Program-made: the position numbers and the translations under genes
The notes under the pieces: generated by a model
Told to the model about the DNA's origin: nothing
Seen by the model: only the letters and a program-made list of their open reading frames with translations
Database searches by the model: none
Shown: one piece after another, positions 1 to 6,480 of the stretch
Position numbering within the stretch: the first letter of the stretch is position 1
Layout of the letters: every line of letters begins with the position of its first letter
Assembly: GCA_964604155.1 (NCBI GenBank)
Contig: CAZRXY010000073.1
Location: forward strand, 1-6,798
Origin: Stygibacter sp964604155
Lineage (GTDB): Bacteria; Cloacimonadota; Cloacimonadia; Cloacimonadales; TCS61
Reading direction: 5' to 3'
DNA length: 6,798 nt

Positions 1-54
1 TAAATTATTCGCAATGCTCACAGTTGCTCCGTCGAGATTAAATTCGTATCCCCC

Positions 55-150
55 CCCTAATCTCTAATCCCGAGTCCCGATTCCCGAGTCCCGATTCCCG
101 AGTCCCCCATCACCAATCACCAATCACCAATCACCAATCACCAATCACCA
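55..150. repeat. Heptanucleotide tandem array (13.7 units in one register)
   Basis: Every 7 bp from position 55 a new unit begins, with no phase break to 150. The first two units are CCCTAAT and CTCTAAT. CCCGAGT and CCCGATT then alternate for five units (69-103). CCCCCAT is a transitional unit (104-110), and five CACCAAT units plus a partial CACCA follow (111-150). A run of eight C residues (50-57) sits at the left end. The array resembles the short tandemly repeated heptamers (STRR-type) known from cyanobacterial and other environmental genomes. It lies in non-coding DNA upstream of the protease gene. No direct repeat/spacer organisation is present, so it is not a CRISPR array. Confidence 0.9.
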
Positions 151-274
151 GGGTGACGACCAATAACTTCATAAGTTCAATATTCCACACTTACAAATAG
201 TTTTCGGGGGTATGCCGGAATAAAAAAATTACAAACTTGCCAAAATTATTAGGTGAGTTCTTTCTGACGCTGAT

Positions 275-280
275 TATAAT
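275..280 (+). promoter_or_regulatory. Candidate -10 box (TATAAT) for the protease gene
   Basis: A perfect TATAAT lies 49 bp before the ATG at 330, with TG two bases upstream of it. No good TTGACA-like -35 element is present at 16-18 bp spacing, so the call rests on the -10 match in an AT-rich stretch. A start site near 287 would give a leader of roughly 40 nt ending in the Shine-Dalgarno site at 315-323, which fits translation from 330. Confidence 0.3.
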
Positions 281-314
281 AATTTTTTTTGGTGCCTGCT
301 TAAGGCGGTGCCAT

Positions 315-323
315 AAGAAGGAG
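315..323 (+). promoter_or_regulatory. Shine-Dalgarno site that fixes the protease start
   Basis: AAGAAGGAG lies six bases before the ATG at 330, an ideal spacing. The same frame stays open back to a TTG at 237, which has no comparable site upstream. The ATG at 330 also places a clean hydrophobic helix at the N-terminus, so 330 is preferred. Confidence 0.8.
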
Positions 324-329
324 TTCCGG

Positions 330-3300
330 ATGTATAAGAAACCTGCTTTCTGGATAGTGTTTTTTATTTTAGTGGTGATATCTACAGTATTCTGCCTGAA
401 AAATTTTTCCCGTATTATGAGCTTTATAAATCTGAATATCACAATGGACAGGCAGCAAGCCTTGCAATCAGCATTGTCCGATAGTCAAAAATGGTCTCTG
501 GGACCTTCAGAAAGCAGGCAGGCAGTTATCTTCGATGAAAACACCTCTTTGCAATTCTATATAGAGTTGGAAGCCGGCGGCATGGATGTGTATAACAGCT
601 TTCTGGAAACAGGCAAATATCAGCCCTACCGCTGGATAGTGAGACACTTTATACCCGGCGAGGAACATCAGGTATATTTTTATTACACTCCTGCCGGTGA
701 GTTATACGGTTTTAATGAAATTATCTCGGAAATTGAACCTGGATATAATGTCAGCACCGATGATGCCAGAATTATAGCTGAAAATGCGGCAGCAGAACTG
801 GGTGTACCTCTTGCTGAATTTCAATTGATAGAATCCGCTAAAAATCAGGTGATTTCCGGCAGAATAGACCACACCTTTGTCTATGAACGTGAAGAAAAGA
901 TTGGTGAAGCCCGTTACCGCTTTGTTATTCAGGTTAGCGGTGAGCACGTCAGTAAACTTTATCATACCGTTAAAATCCCCGAAGCCTTCCTGAGACGCTT
1001 TTCTGAAATGCGCTCGGCAAATAATACTATTGCCGGCATTGCTCAATATGCTATGCTCTTTCTGTATGGACTCCTGGGTATCGGGCTGGGCTCCTTCTAC
1101 CTGCTCCGCAGTCGCTTTATTCTCTATCGTCAGGCACTGCTCTGGGCTTTTATTGTCGCCCTCCTGGGATTTCTGGCTTCCTTTAACAGCCTCCCCCTCT
1201 CCTGGATCTGGTATGATACCGCCATCAGCACCCAGGCTCATATCACCCAGAATATTATGATGAGCCTGCTGCAATTTGTCCAGAATTTCTTCCTGATAGC
1301 TCTCTCCTTTATTGTCGCAGAAAGTCTTACCCGCCTGGCATTCCCCTCACATATCCGCTTCTGGAAAACCCTGTCTCCTGCCGTAGCCCCATCTACACGC
1401 ATATTAGGCAATACTGTCGCCGGTTACGGACTAGTGGCTATTAATCTTGCCTACGTTCTGGGATTCTATCTGCTCACTTCCCGCTATCTTGGCTGGTGGA
1501 ACCCGGCAGGTTTACAGGTAAATCCAAATTTCATTGCCATGCCATTACCCTGGCTTTCCGTTCTTGCCAATTCTCTGCATGCCGGGTTCTGGGAAGAAGC
1601 TCTCTTTAGAGCCATACCTTTAGCAGGAATGGTGCTTATAGGACGTCGATTAAAGAAAGAAAGGCTTTTTTTGATCCTTGGCATTATTATCCAGGCAATC
1701 ATTTTTGGCGCAGGTCATGCAAATTATGCTGCCCAGCCTGCATATGCCCGTGTATTTGAACTAATTGTACCCTCTTTACTCTTTGCCTTTCTCTATCTGC
1801 GTTTTGGCTTGTACCCCGCAATCATCTTGCATTTCAGCTTTGATGCTGTTCTCATGGCAATGTATATCTGGATCATGAATGCTAAGGGTATCTGGTTCAG
1901 CAGGCTTATGGTGGTGGCAGGTGTACTGCTACCTCTTATGATCATCCTCTTTCACAGGCTCAAAAAAGGGAAGTGGATAAATGTTAGCTCCAGATTTTTG
2001 AATAAATACTGGAAACCTGCTCCGCCAGAACCGCCCAAAATACTGCCGGATTTAGCTGCTAATCGCTCCTATAACCCCAAAACAATGAACTGGCTGATCA
2101 TTTTTGCCATTATCGGTTCCGCCGGCTGGCTGCTCATTAATGATTTCACTATCGATCAACCTCAAATGAACTTAAAAAGAGAACAGGCTATTGAAATTGC
2201 CTCTCAAACTCTAAAAGAACAGAATATCTCGCTCGATGATAATTGGCGGATTGATGCTGTGATAAAAAATCCACTGAGAGAAGCAGATAAACTTGTCTGG
2301 CAGCAAGACAAAGCAGATGTCTATCATCAGGCAATTGGCTCCTTTATCGCAGAACCCGTCTGGGAAATTAGCTTTAGAACCTTCTCCGGCGAGGTGGCAG
2401 ACCGCGCAGAATCATATAATTTCTCTATCAATTCAAAAGCTCAGGTAGTTTCGTATGATCATGCGCTGCCAGAAAATACAAGCGGTGCAGATCTCCTGGA
2501 ATCTGATGCCCGTAATATTGCCCAAAACTATATCACAGATTTTTTTCAGCTTGAAGAATTTGCTCTCACAGAAATTAGAGCAGAGCCCTCTAAATTACCC
2601 GCCAGAACAGATTGGAATTTTGTGTATAAAGACACTATTAATTATACACTGGAAACCGGTGAATTCAGGTATAATATTCGCCTGAGCGGAAGCAAAGTGA
2701 TGAGCGTATCACGCTATACCTACGTGCCTGAAGAATGGTCTCGGGCAGAACGCAACCGCACCCGCCCCGTTAATCTGTTTGAATCCTTTGCCGGTATTGT
2801 ATATATACTCTTCTTCGCCTTCATCGCCATTATTGCCGTGATAGCATGGAGTAATCATCACTTCAATTTCAAAATATTCTACCTTGTCTTATGGATCATG
2901 ATTATCTCCACCCTGCTGCTCAGATTAAACCAGTGGCAAAGAATCCCAGCAGGTTTTTCTACCGCTCAACCCTGGAATAATCAGGTTCTGCAATATGTGC
3001 TGGGCTCTATCACACATGTAGTCCTTCTCAGTTTTATCTTTGCTCTTCTTGCCGGCTTCCTGGCGTCCTGGTATCATGAGACTATCGATAGATTGCGAAT
3101 CCATAATGTGATACTGGCTGCCCTTTGTTTTGGCGGCTTCTCGGTTATCCCCGATATCATTAAACCGGATTATATGCCCTGGCGCCCTGCTTTGAACTTC
3201 CTGGCAGATTTCAGTCCCCTGCTCACTATTGTTTTTCAGGCTGTGTCACAATGGCTCACTTCCGCATTACTCCTTATCTTCGTGATGCACTGGCTGAAAA

Positions 3301-3671
3301 AAATAACCGCTAATGGTGAAAACCGCAGGTTTATCACCCTCATCATCTTCACTCTTTTCATTTTTTTCGTAAGACACGAAAACCTGGTCTATTATACTTT
3401 TCATGATTTTGCCTATCTTGCCTTAGTAGCCATAATTCTGGGTGCCGTGCTGTATAAAATCTTCCGTCACCTGCTGGTTTTTGATCTCAGCCTTTTACCT
3501 CTTTTTGTCTCCCTCAGTGCCTCTTTACCACTGTTGAGAAATGCTCTGGCAAATCCCTGGCAGGGAGCTTTAGTAGCTAATCTTCTGGCGATTATTACCA
3601 TAAATTGCCTCGCTTTTTTATGGCTCCACTTTCTGCGTATAAGCAATCTGCAAAATGATGTGCAACCATAG
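330..3671 (+). CDS. Internally duplicated CPBP-family (Rce1-like) intramembrane protease, 1113 aa
   Basis: This is a very large polytopic membrane protein with a duplicated plan. Half 1 has a helix at about 6-24, an ectodomain at about 29-231, and a multi-helix block at about 233-542. The block carries the three CPBP (PF02517) motifs: EExxxR (E422, E423, R427), FxxxH (F459, H463) and HxxxD (H501, D505). A proline-rich linker (about 560-573) leads to half 2: helix 586-604, ectodomain 607-817, membrane block 819-1102. Half 2 keeps FxxxH (F1012, H1016), but the first motif is replaced by Leu-Thr-Ser-Ala-Leu-Leu (976-981) and the aligned third His is a Ser. CPBP proteins are intramembrane glutamate-type proteases of the CAAX/Rce1 group, often linked to peptide processing or self-immunity; typical members have 200-300 residues, so this one is far longer. 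Both ectodomains begin with a PepSY-like pattern (DRQQAL, KREQAI). The substrate is unknown. The start is set by the Shine-Dalgarno site at 315-323. The 3' end overlaps the next gene by 17 bp. Family assignment is firm; activity is inferred. Confidence 0.9.
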   Translation: MYKKPAFWIVFFILVVISTVFCLKNFSRIMSFINLNITMDRQQALQSALSDSQKWSLGPSESRQAVIFDENTSLQFYIELEAGGMDVYNSFLETGKYQPYRWIVRHFIPGEEHQVYFYYTPAGELYGFNEIISEIEPGYNVSTDDARIIAENAAAELGVPLAEFQLIESAKNQVISGRIDHTFVYEREEKIGEARYRFVIQVSGEHVSKLYHTVKIPEAFLRRFSEMRSANNTIAGIAQYAMLFLYGLLGIGLGSFYLLRSRFILYRQALLWAFIVALLGFLASFNSLPLSWIWYDTAISTQAHITQNIMMSLLQFVQNFFLIALSFIVAESLTRLAFPSHIRFWKTLSPAVAPSTRILGNTVAGYGLVAINLAYVLGFYLLTSRYLGWWNPAGLQVNPNFIAMPLPWLSVLANSLHAGFWEEALFRAIPLAGMVLIGRRLKKERLFLILGIIIQAIIFGAGHANYAAQPAYARVFELIVPSLLFAFLYLRFGLYPAIILHFSFDAVLMAMYIWIMNAKGIWFSRLMVVAGVLLPLMIILFHRLKKGKWINVSSRFLNKYWKPAPPEPPKILPDLAANRSYNPKTMNWLIIFAIIGSAGWLLINDFTIDQPQMNLKREQAIEIASQTLKEQNISLDDNWRIDAVIKNPLREADKLVWQQDKADVYHQAIGSFIAEPVWEISFRTFSGEVADRAESYNFSINSKAQVVSYDHALPENTSGADLLESDARNIAQNYITDFFQLEEFALTEIRAEPSKLPARTDWNFVYKDTINYTLETGEFRYNIRLSGSKVMSVSRYTYVPEEWSRAERNRTRPVNLFESFAGIVYILFFAFIAIIAVIAWSNHHFNFKIFYLVLWIMIISTLLLRLNQWQRIPAGFSTAQPWNNQVLQYVLGSITHVVLLSFIFALLAGFLASWYHETIDRLRIHNVILAALCFGGFSVIPDIIKPDYMPWRPALNFLADFSPLLTIVFQAVSQWLTSALLLIFVMHWLKKITANGENRRFITLIIFTLFIFFVRHENLVYYTFHDFAYLALVAIILGAVLYKIFRHLLVFDLSLLPLFVSLSASLPLLRNALANPWQGALVANLLAIITINCLAFLWLHFLRISNLQNDVQP

Positions 3672-4041
3672 AAAACTAAGGTTGCTTGCCTGTCTGGCAT
3701 TTGTAACCGCTCTGGGATTTGCACTTAAGTATTATCGCGGCTGTTATCGACAATTACTCAATGACTCTCTGGCAGGAGTAGCTTATGTAATATTCTGGTG
3801 TCTGCTACTTAAACTCATATTCAATAAATCATCTAACACCTGGATCGTGGCTCTGGTAGTTTTCGTCACCTGCTGTCTGGAATTTATGCAGCTCTGGCAA
3901 CCGTCATTTCTACAGGTATTGCGGGCTTACTGGCTGGGTAAGACACTATTGGGTACCACTTTTAACTATGCAGATATTCCCTTTTACTTCCTGGGCGGCA
4001 TTATTGCCCTGATCATCCTGAAAAAAAATCCCATAACTTGA
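3655..4041 (+). CDS. DUF2809-family small integral membrane protein, 128 aa
   Basis: This protein of unknown function has about four hydrophobic segments (residues 7-27, 40-58, 62-82, 105-123). It matches the DUF2809 pattern as I know it: an Asp after the first helix (D37), an ExxQ pair at the end of the third helix (E76, Q79), then a loop with Leu-Arg-Ala, Leu-Gly, a second Gly, Phe and Asp (R90, G95, G100, F103, D107) leading into the last helix. Length fits the family. The start overlaps the protease stop by 17 bp. Two consecutive ATG codons (3655, 3658) are possible starts, and no Shine-Dalgarno site precedes them, which suggests translational coupling. A role alongside the protease, such as in the same membrane process, is inferred from this overlap only. 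DUF2809 is related in style to VanZ-like proteins, the main alternative label. Confidence 0.8.
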   Translation: MMCNHRKLRLLACLAFVTALGFALKYYRGCYRQLLNDSLAGVAYVIFWCLLLKLIFNKSSNTWIVALVVFVTCCLEFMQLWQPSFLQVLRAYWLGKTLLGTTFNYADIPFYFLGGIIALIILKKNPIT

Positions 4042-4067
4042 CATCTGACTGACAAAAAAATTATCTG
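4038..4067 (+). promoter_or_regulatory. Weak candidate promoter for the ammonia-lyase gene
   Basis: A perfect TTGACA (4038-4043) overlaps the stop codon of the DUF2809 gene. At 18-bp spacing the -10 position reads TATCTG (4062-4067), which matches only its first three bases. An alternative AT-rich -10-like stretch (GATAAAAT, 4082-4089) sits just before the Shine-Dalgarno GGAGG (4094-4098). The 61-bp gap holds no convincing terminator, so read-through from the upstream pair is equally possible. Confidence 0.25.
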
Positions 4068-4102
4068 TCTCATAAAAATTTGATAAAATAACTGGAGGAT
4101 GT

Positions 4103-5626
4103 ATGTCTATTATTTTAGATGGTAGTAATCTTACTATCGAGAATCTGGTGGCTATTGCCCGTTATAACGAAAAAGTAGAGCTTGCTCCTGCTGCCCTCGA
4201 ACGCATTAAAAAATGCCGCGATATGCTTGAAGAAAAAATCGAAGCACACGAGATCATGTACGGAGTTAATACCGGAATCGGCGAATTTTCCGAAGTTGTG
4301 CTCGATGATGATCAGATCAAAGATTTCCAGAAATACCTCGTCTATAACCATGCTGCAGGTATCGGTGATCCTGCTCCTATTGAATATGTGCGAGGCGCCA
4401 TGGCGGGCAGGATAAATGTCCATGCCCACGGAAATTCCGGTATCAGACCCATCATCACTCAAACCCTCATAGAAATGCTCAATAAAGGCGTTACTCCCTA
4501 CGTCTGCCAGAAAGGCTCTGTGGGCGCCTGCGGTGACCTCGCACCCATGAGCCAGATTGCTCTCCTATTGATGGGCGAAGGTGATGCCTATTACCAGGGT
4601 GAATTGCTCCCGGGTAAAATTGCTATGGAACGTGCCGGAATCGCTATCCCCGGCTTGCAGGCTCGAGACGGACTCGGTACTATCAATGGCTCAAACCTCC
4701 TCACCGCTATGAGTGCTATTATGATTTATGACACTAATAACTGGCTGAAACAGGCAGAAATTGCCACCAGTATGAGCCTGGAAGCCCTTAAAGCAAATAT
4801 GAAACCATACAGCCCACAATTGCATAAAGCCCGTGGATTCGCCGGCGCTCAACGCTCCGCTGCTGCCATTAAAAAATGCGTCGCCAATGGTGATCTCGAT
4901 GACGGTAGAGTCAAATGCAAAGTGCAGGACGCCTATTCCATGAGATCTACACCCCAGGTTATCGGCGCAGCTCATGATGCACTCGCTTATGCCCGTAGCC
5001 AGGTGGAAATTGAACTCAATGGCGTAGGTGATAATCCCGTATTCTTCCCCGAAGAAAAATTGCAGCTCTCCGGTGCCAATTTCCAGGGCTCTCCCGTTAG
5101 CCTGCCCATGGATATGGTGGGAATCGCCGTTACTATGGTAAGCGTGATGAGCGAACGCCGCATGAACCGACTTAATAATCCCGCTCTTTCTGTAGGTTTA
5201 CCACCTTTCCTCACTAAAGGTGCCGGAATGTTCAGCGGACTTATGCTCAGTCAATACACGGCTGATATGCAAATCGTCGAACAAAGAATCTTATCTGCTC
5301 CCGCCTCCATTCAAAGCATACCCGCTGCCGCAGACCAGGAAGATTTCGTCTCCATGGGCATGAATACAGCTATCAAAAATTTCCAGATTCTCGATAATGC
5401 CTATGGCATCCTTGGTATCGAATTCATGGCTGCCGCACAAGCTCTCGATTTCAGAGATTATAAATTCGGAAAAGGTACTCAGATCGCTCATGATGTTGTC
5501 CGAAAATATGTCGATTTCCTTGAGATAGACAGACCACTCTACCCAGACCATACAGTAATGAAAAAACTCGTGAAATCCTGCGAAATCCTCAAAGAAGTTG
5601 AAACAGAAATCGGCTCACTGGAATAA
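4103..5626 (+). CDS. hutH: Histidine/aromatic amino acid ammonia-lyase with Ala-Cys-Gly MIO precursor, 507 aa
   Basis: A full-length member of the HAL/PAL/TAL family, soluble enzymes that remove ammonia from an aromatic amino acid (histidine to urocanate in the case of HutH). Family landmarks: Tyr-Gly-Val-Asn-Thr-Gly (Y53), Asn-His-Ala-Ala-Gly (H83), the cofactor motif Gly-Ser-Val-Gly-Ala-Cys-Gly-Asp-Leu (A142, C143, G144), Ile-Asn-Gly (N195), Gln-Asp-Ala-Tyr-Ser (Q275, Y278) with R281, Asn-Phe (F327), and Val-Glu-Gln (E393), aligned with the HAL glutamate that contacts imidazole. H83 and E393 favour a histidase. However, Asn82 replaces the usual Ser, Gln328 follows F327 where HAL has His, and Ala-Pro-Ala-Ser-Ile-Gln replaces His-Pro-Ala-Ser-Val-Asp, so tyrosine or phenylalanine lyase or aminomutase activity is possible. 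The residue that normally becomes dehydroalanine in the MIO group is Cys, not Ser. GGAGG at 4094-4098 supports the start. No hutU, hutI or hutG lies nearby. Family certain; substrate not. Confidence 0.93.
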   Translation: MSIILDGSNLTIENLVAIARYNEKVELAPAALERIKKCRDMLEEKIEAHEIMYGVNTGIGEFSEVVLDDDQIKDFQKYLVYNHAAGIGDPAPIEYVRGAMAGRINVHAHGNSGIRPIITQTLIEMLNKGVTPYVCQKGSVGACGDLAPMSQIALLLMGEGDAYYQGELLPGKIAMERAGIAIPGLQARDGLGTINGSNLLTAMSAIMIYDTNNWLKQAEIATSMSLEALKANMKPYSPQLHKARGFAGAQRSAAAIKKCVANGDLDDGRVKCKVQDAYSMRSTPQVIGAAHDALAYARSQVEIELNGVGDNPVFFPEEKLQLSGANFQGSPVSLPMDMVGIAVTMVSVMSERRMNRLNNPALSVGLPPFLTKGAGMFSGLMLSQYTADMQIVEQRILSAPASIQSIPAAADQEDFVSMGMNTAIKNFQILDNAYGILGIEFMAAAQALDFRDYKFGKGTQIAHDVVRKYVDFLEIDRPLYPDHTVMKKLVKSCEILKEVETEIGSLE

Positions 5627-5699
5627 TTCACCTTAGTATCGGCTCTATATTCAGTCCCAATTACTTGGCTTATAGCATCCGATCTACCCGCTTCTTTAT

Positions 5700-5750
5700 A
5701 TTACGGAGCAACCCCTAAAAAAATAATCTCCGCTGGCGTTGCTCCGTAAT
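5700..5750. repeat. Perfect 13-bp inverted repeat (25-nt loop)
   Basis: ATTACGGAGCAAC (5700-5712) is exactly complementary to GTTGCTCCGTAAT (5738-5750). The loop is A-rich in its left half. No T-run follows on either strand, so it is not an obvious Rho-independent terminator, although its place 74 bp after the lyase stop would suit an mRNA-end hairpin. The arm core GTTGCTCCGT also occurs alone at 23-32 near the left end of the window, which suggests a dispersed element. Confidence 0.75.
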
Positions 5751-5850
5751 TGATCGTCTCCCCCGTCACCCACCTCCCTCTTCAATCTCCCATTATCAGT
5801 TTTCAATTATATTCCCTCTGTAGCTTATAATCTTTTTCCCCAACCAATGA

Positions 5851-6000
5851 CCACACGGACGAAGAAATTCTATTATTAAACCACATCTTCTCTTCTTCTC
5901 AGTTTCTCATCTTCTTTTTCACCGTTCGTGTTGTCCGTGGTTCATTATCTTCTCTTTTTTTTACAACCACAGACCACACCAACCACACGAACAAAGAAAT
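5851..6000. repeat. ACCAC-rich dispersed repeat, two near-identical 18-mers
   Basis: The 18-mers at 5851-5868 and 5983-6000 both follow CCACACGRACRAAGAAAT and differ only by two G/A changes. Similar TATTA and ACATCT words follow each. Between them, GTTCGTGTTGTCCGTGGTT (5924-5942) is an imperfect reverse complement of the AACCAC...CACGAAC stretch at 5965-5992. The block looks like a degraded dispersed intergenic repeat. Confidence 0.55.
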
Positions 6001-6036
6001 GTTTTATTACATCTCAATTTCGTACTTTCCCAATTT

Positions 6037-6275
6037 CATTATATTCCTTCTGTGCTTTTCTGTGATTTCTGCCTGCCATGACGAACCTTGTTCGTAGTTG
6101 GTGATTTATAAGATACTCTTTTTTTTATCAACCACTGAAGGCTCTGAATGACACTGAAAAATGTAAGAGTAATGTAAGAGTATAATACTCTAATTCATTA
6201 CTATTCCTCTTTATATTCTTTCTGTGTATTTCTGTGATTTCTGCCTGCCATGACGAACCTTGTTCGTAGTTGGTG
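6037..6275. repeat. 67-bp direct repeat in two copies
   Basis: The segment 6037-6103 recurs at 6209-6275, offset 172 bp, with four mismatches, all in the left 20 bases. The right 47 bp (6057-6103 and 6229-6275) are identical. Each copy contains a small hairpin, ACGAAC-CTT-GTTCGT (6081-6095 in copy 1). A partial third copy of the left part lies near 5804-5826. The identical core suggests recent duplication or gene conversion within otherwise degenerate DNA. Confidence 0.85.
6160..6191. repeat. 11-bp tandem duplication plus short palindrome
   Basis: AATGTAAGAGT occurs twice in immediate succession (6160-6170 and 6171-6181). The end of the second copy runs into an inverted repeat, AGAGTAT-A-ATACTCT (6177-6191). 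It lies between the two copies of the 67-bp repeat. No function can be assigned. Confidence 0.6.
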
Positions 6276-6354
6276 GTTCATGTTCCGCATCATCATAGTC
6301 CCCAAGGCTACTGCTATATCTCACTTCAAGCAATTTATACAGCCGTAGCTCCTT

Positions 6355-6390
6355 AAAAAAATCTCAAAAAGCAGGGGGTTAACCCCCTGC
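6355..6390 (-). terminator. Rho-independent terminator for the minus-strand gene
   Basis: GCAGGGGGTTAACCCCCTGC (6371-6390) is a perfect 20-bp palindrome giving an 8-bp GC-rich stem with a TTAA loop. Read on the minus strand it is followed at once by TTTTT, then GAGA and a second T-run (down to 6355). It lies about 125 nt beyond the stop of the minus-strand gene. On the plus strand only C-rich DNA follows, so it should work in one direction. Confidence 0.7.
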
Positions 6391-6431
6391 ACCCCCAATT
6401 ACTCACTCCTTCTAAACTTTGTTCCTTTCCT

Positions 6432-6480
6432 TCCGTATTCCAAATCCCGAGTTCCAAGTTCCGAATACCGAGTCTCATAT
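6432..6480. repeat. Second, degenerate heptamer array (7 units)
   Basis: Seven consecutive 7-bp units run from 6432 to 6480: TCCGTAT and TCCAAAT, then CCCGAGT, TCCAAGT and TCCGAAT, then ACCGAGT and CTCATAT. The third unit is identical to the main unit of the array at 55-150, and the others are one to four changes away. It sits 35 bp beyond the stop of the minus-strand gene. Confidence 0.7.

Noticed and set aside
111..150. Regular CACCAAT repeats as a CRISPR array
   Set aside because: Units are 7 bp, directly abutting, with no spacers and no cas genes in the window.
191..216. Imperfect hairpin TTCGGG...CCGGAA upstream of the protease as a riboswitch or terminator
   Set aside because: Six pairs with a mismatch, no T-run, and no match to any riboswitch core that I recognise; it also lies upstream of the candidate promoter.
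702..1274. Antisense 190-residue open frame
   Set aside because: It lies wholly inside the protease gene, whose frame has clear family motifs. The antisense product has no recognisable domain and is best explained as a shadow frame.
4115..4462. Antisense 115-residue open frame within the lyase gene
   Set aside because: It overlaps highly conserved lyase coding sequence and has no recognisable domain or Shine-Dalgarno site.
330..5626. A defence or bacteriocin-immunity island built around the CPBP protease
   Set aside because: CPBP proteins can be immunity factors, but no bacteriocin precursor, transporter, nuclease or other defence gene is present in the window.
5627..5760. Rho-independent terminator for the lyase gene
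   Set aside because: The only strong dyad here (5700-5750) has a 25-nt loop and no T-run after it.
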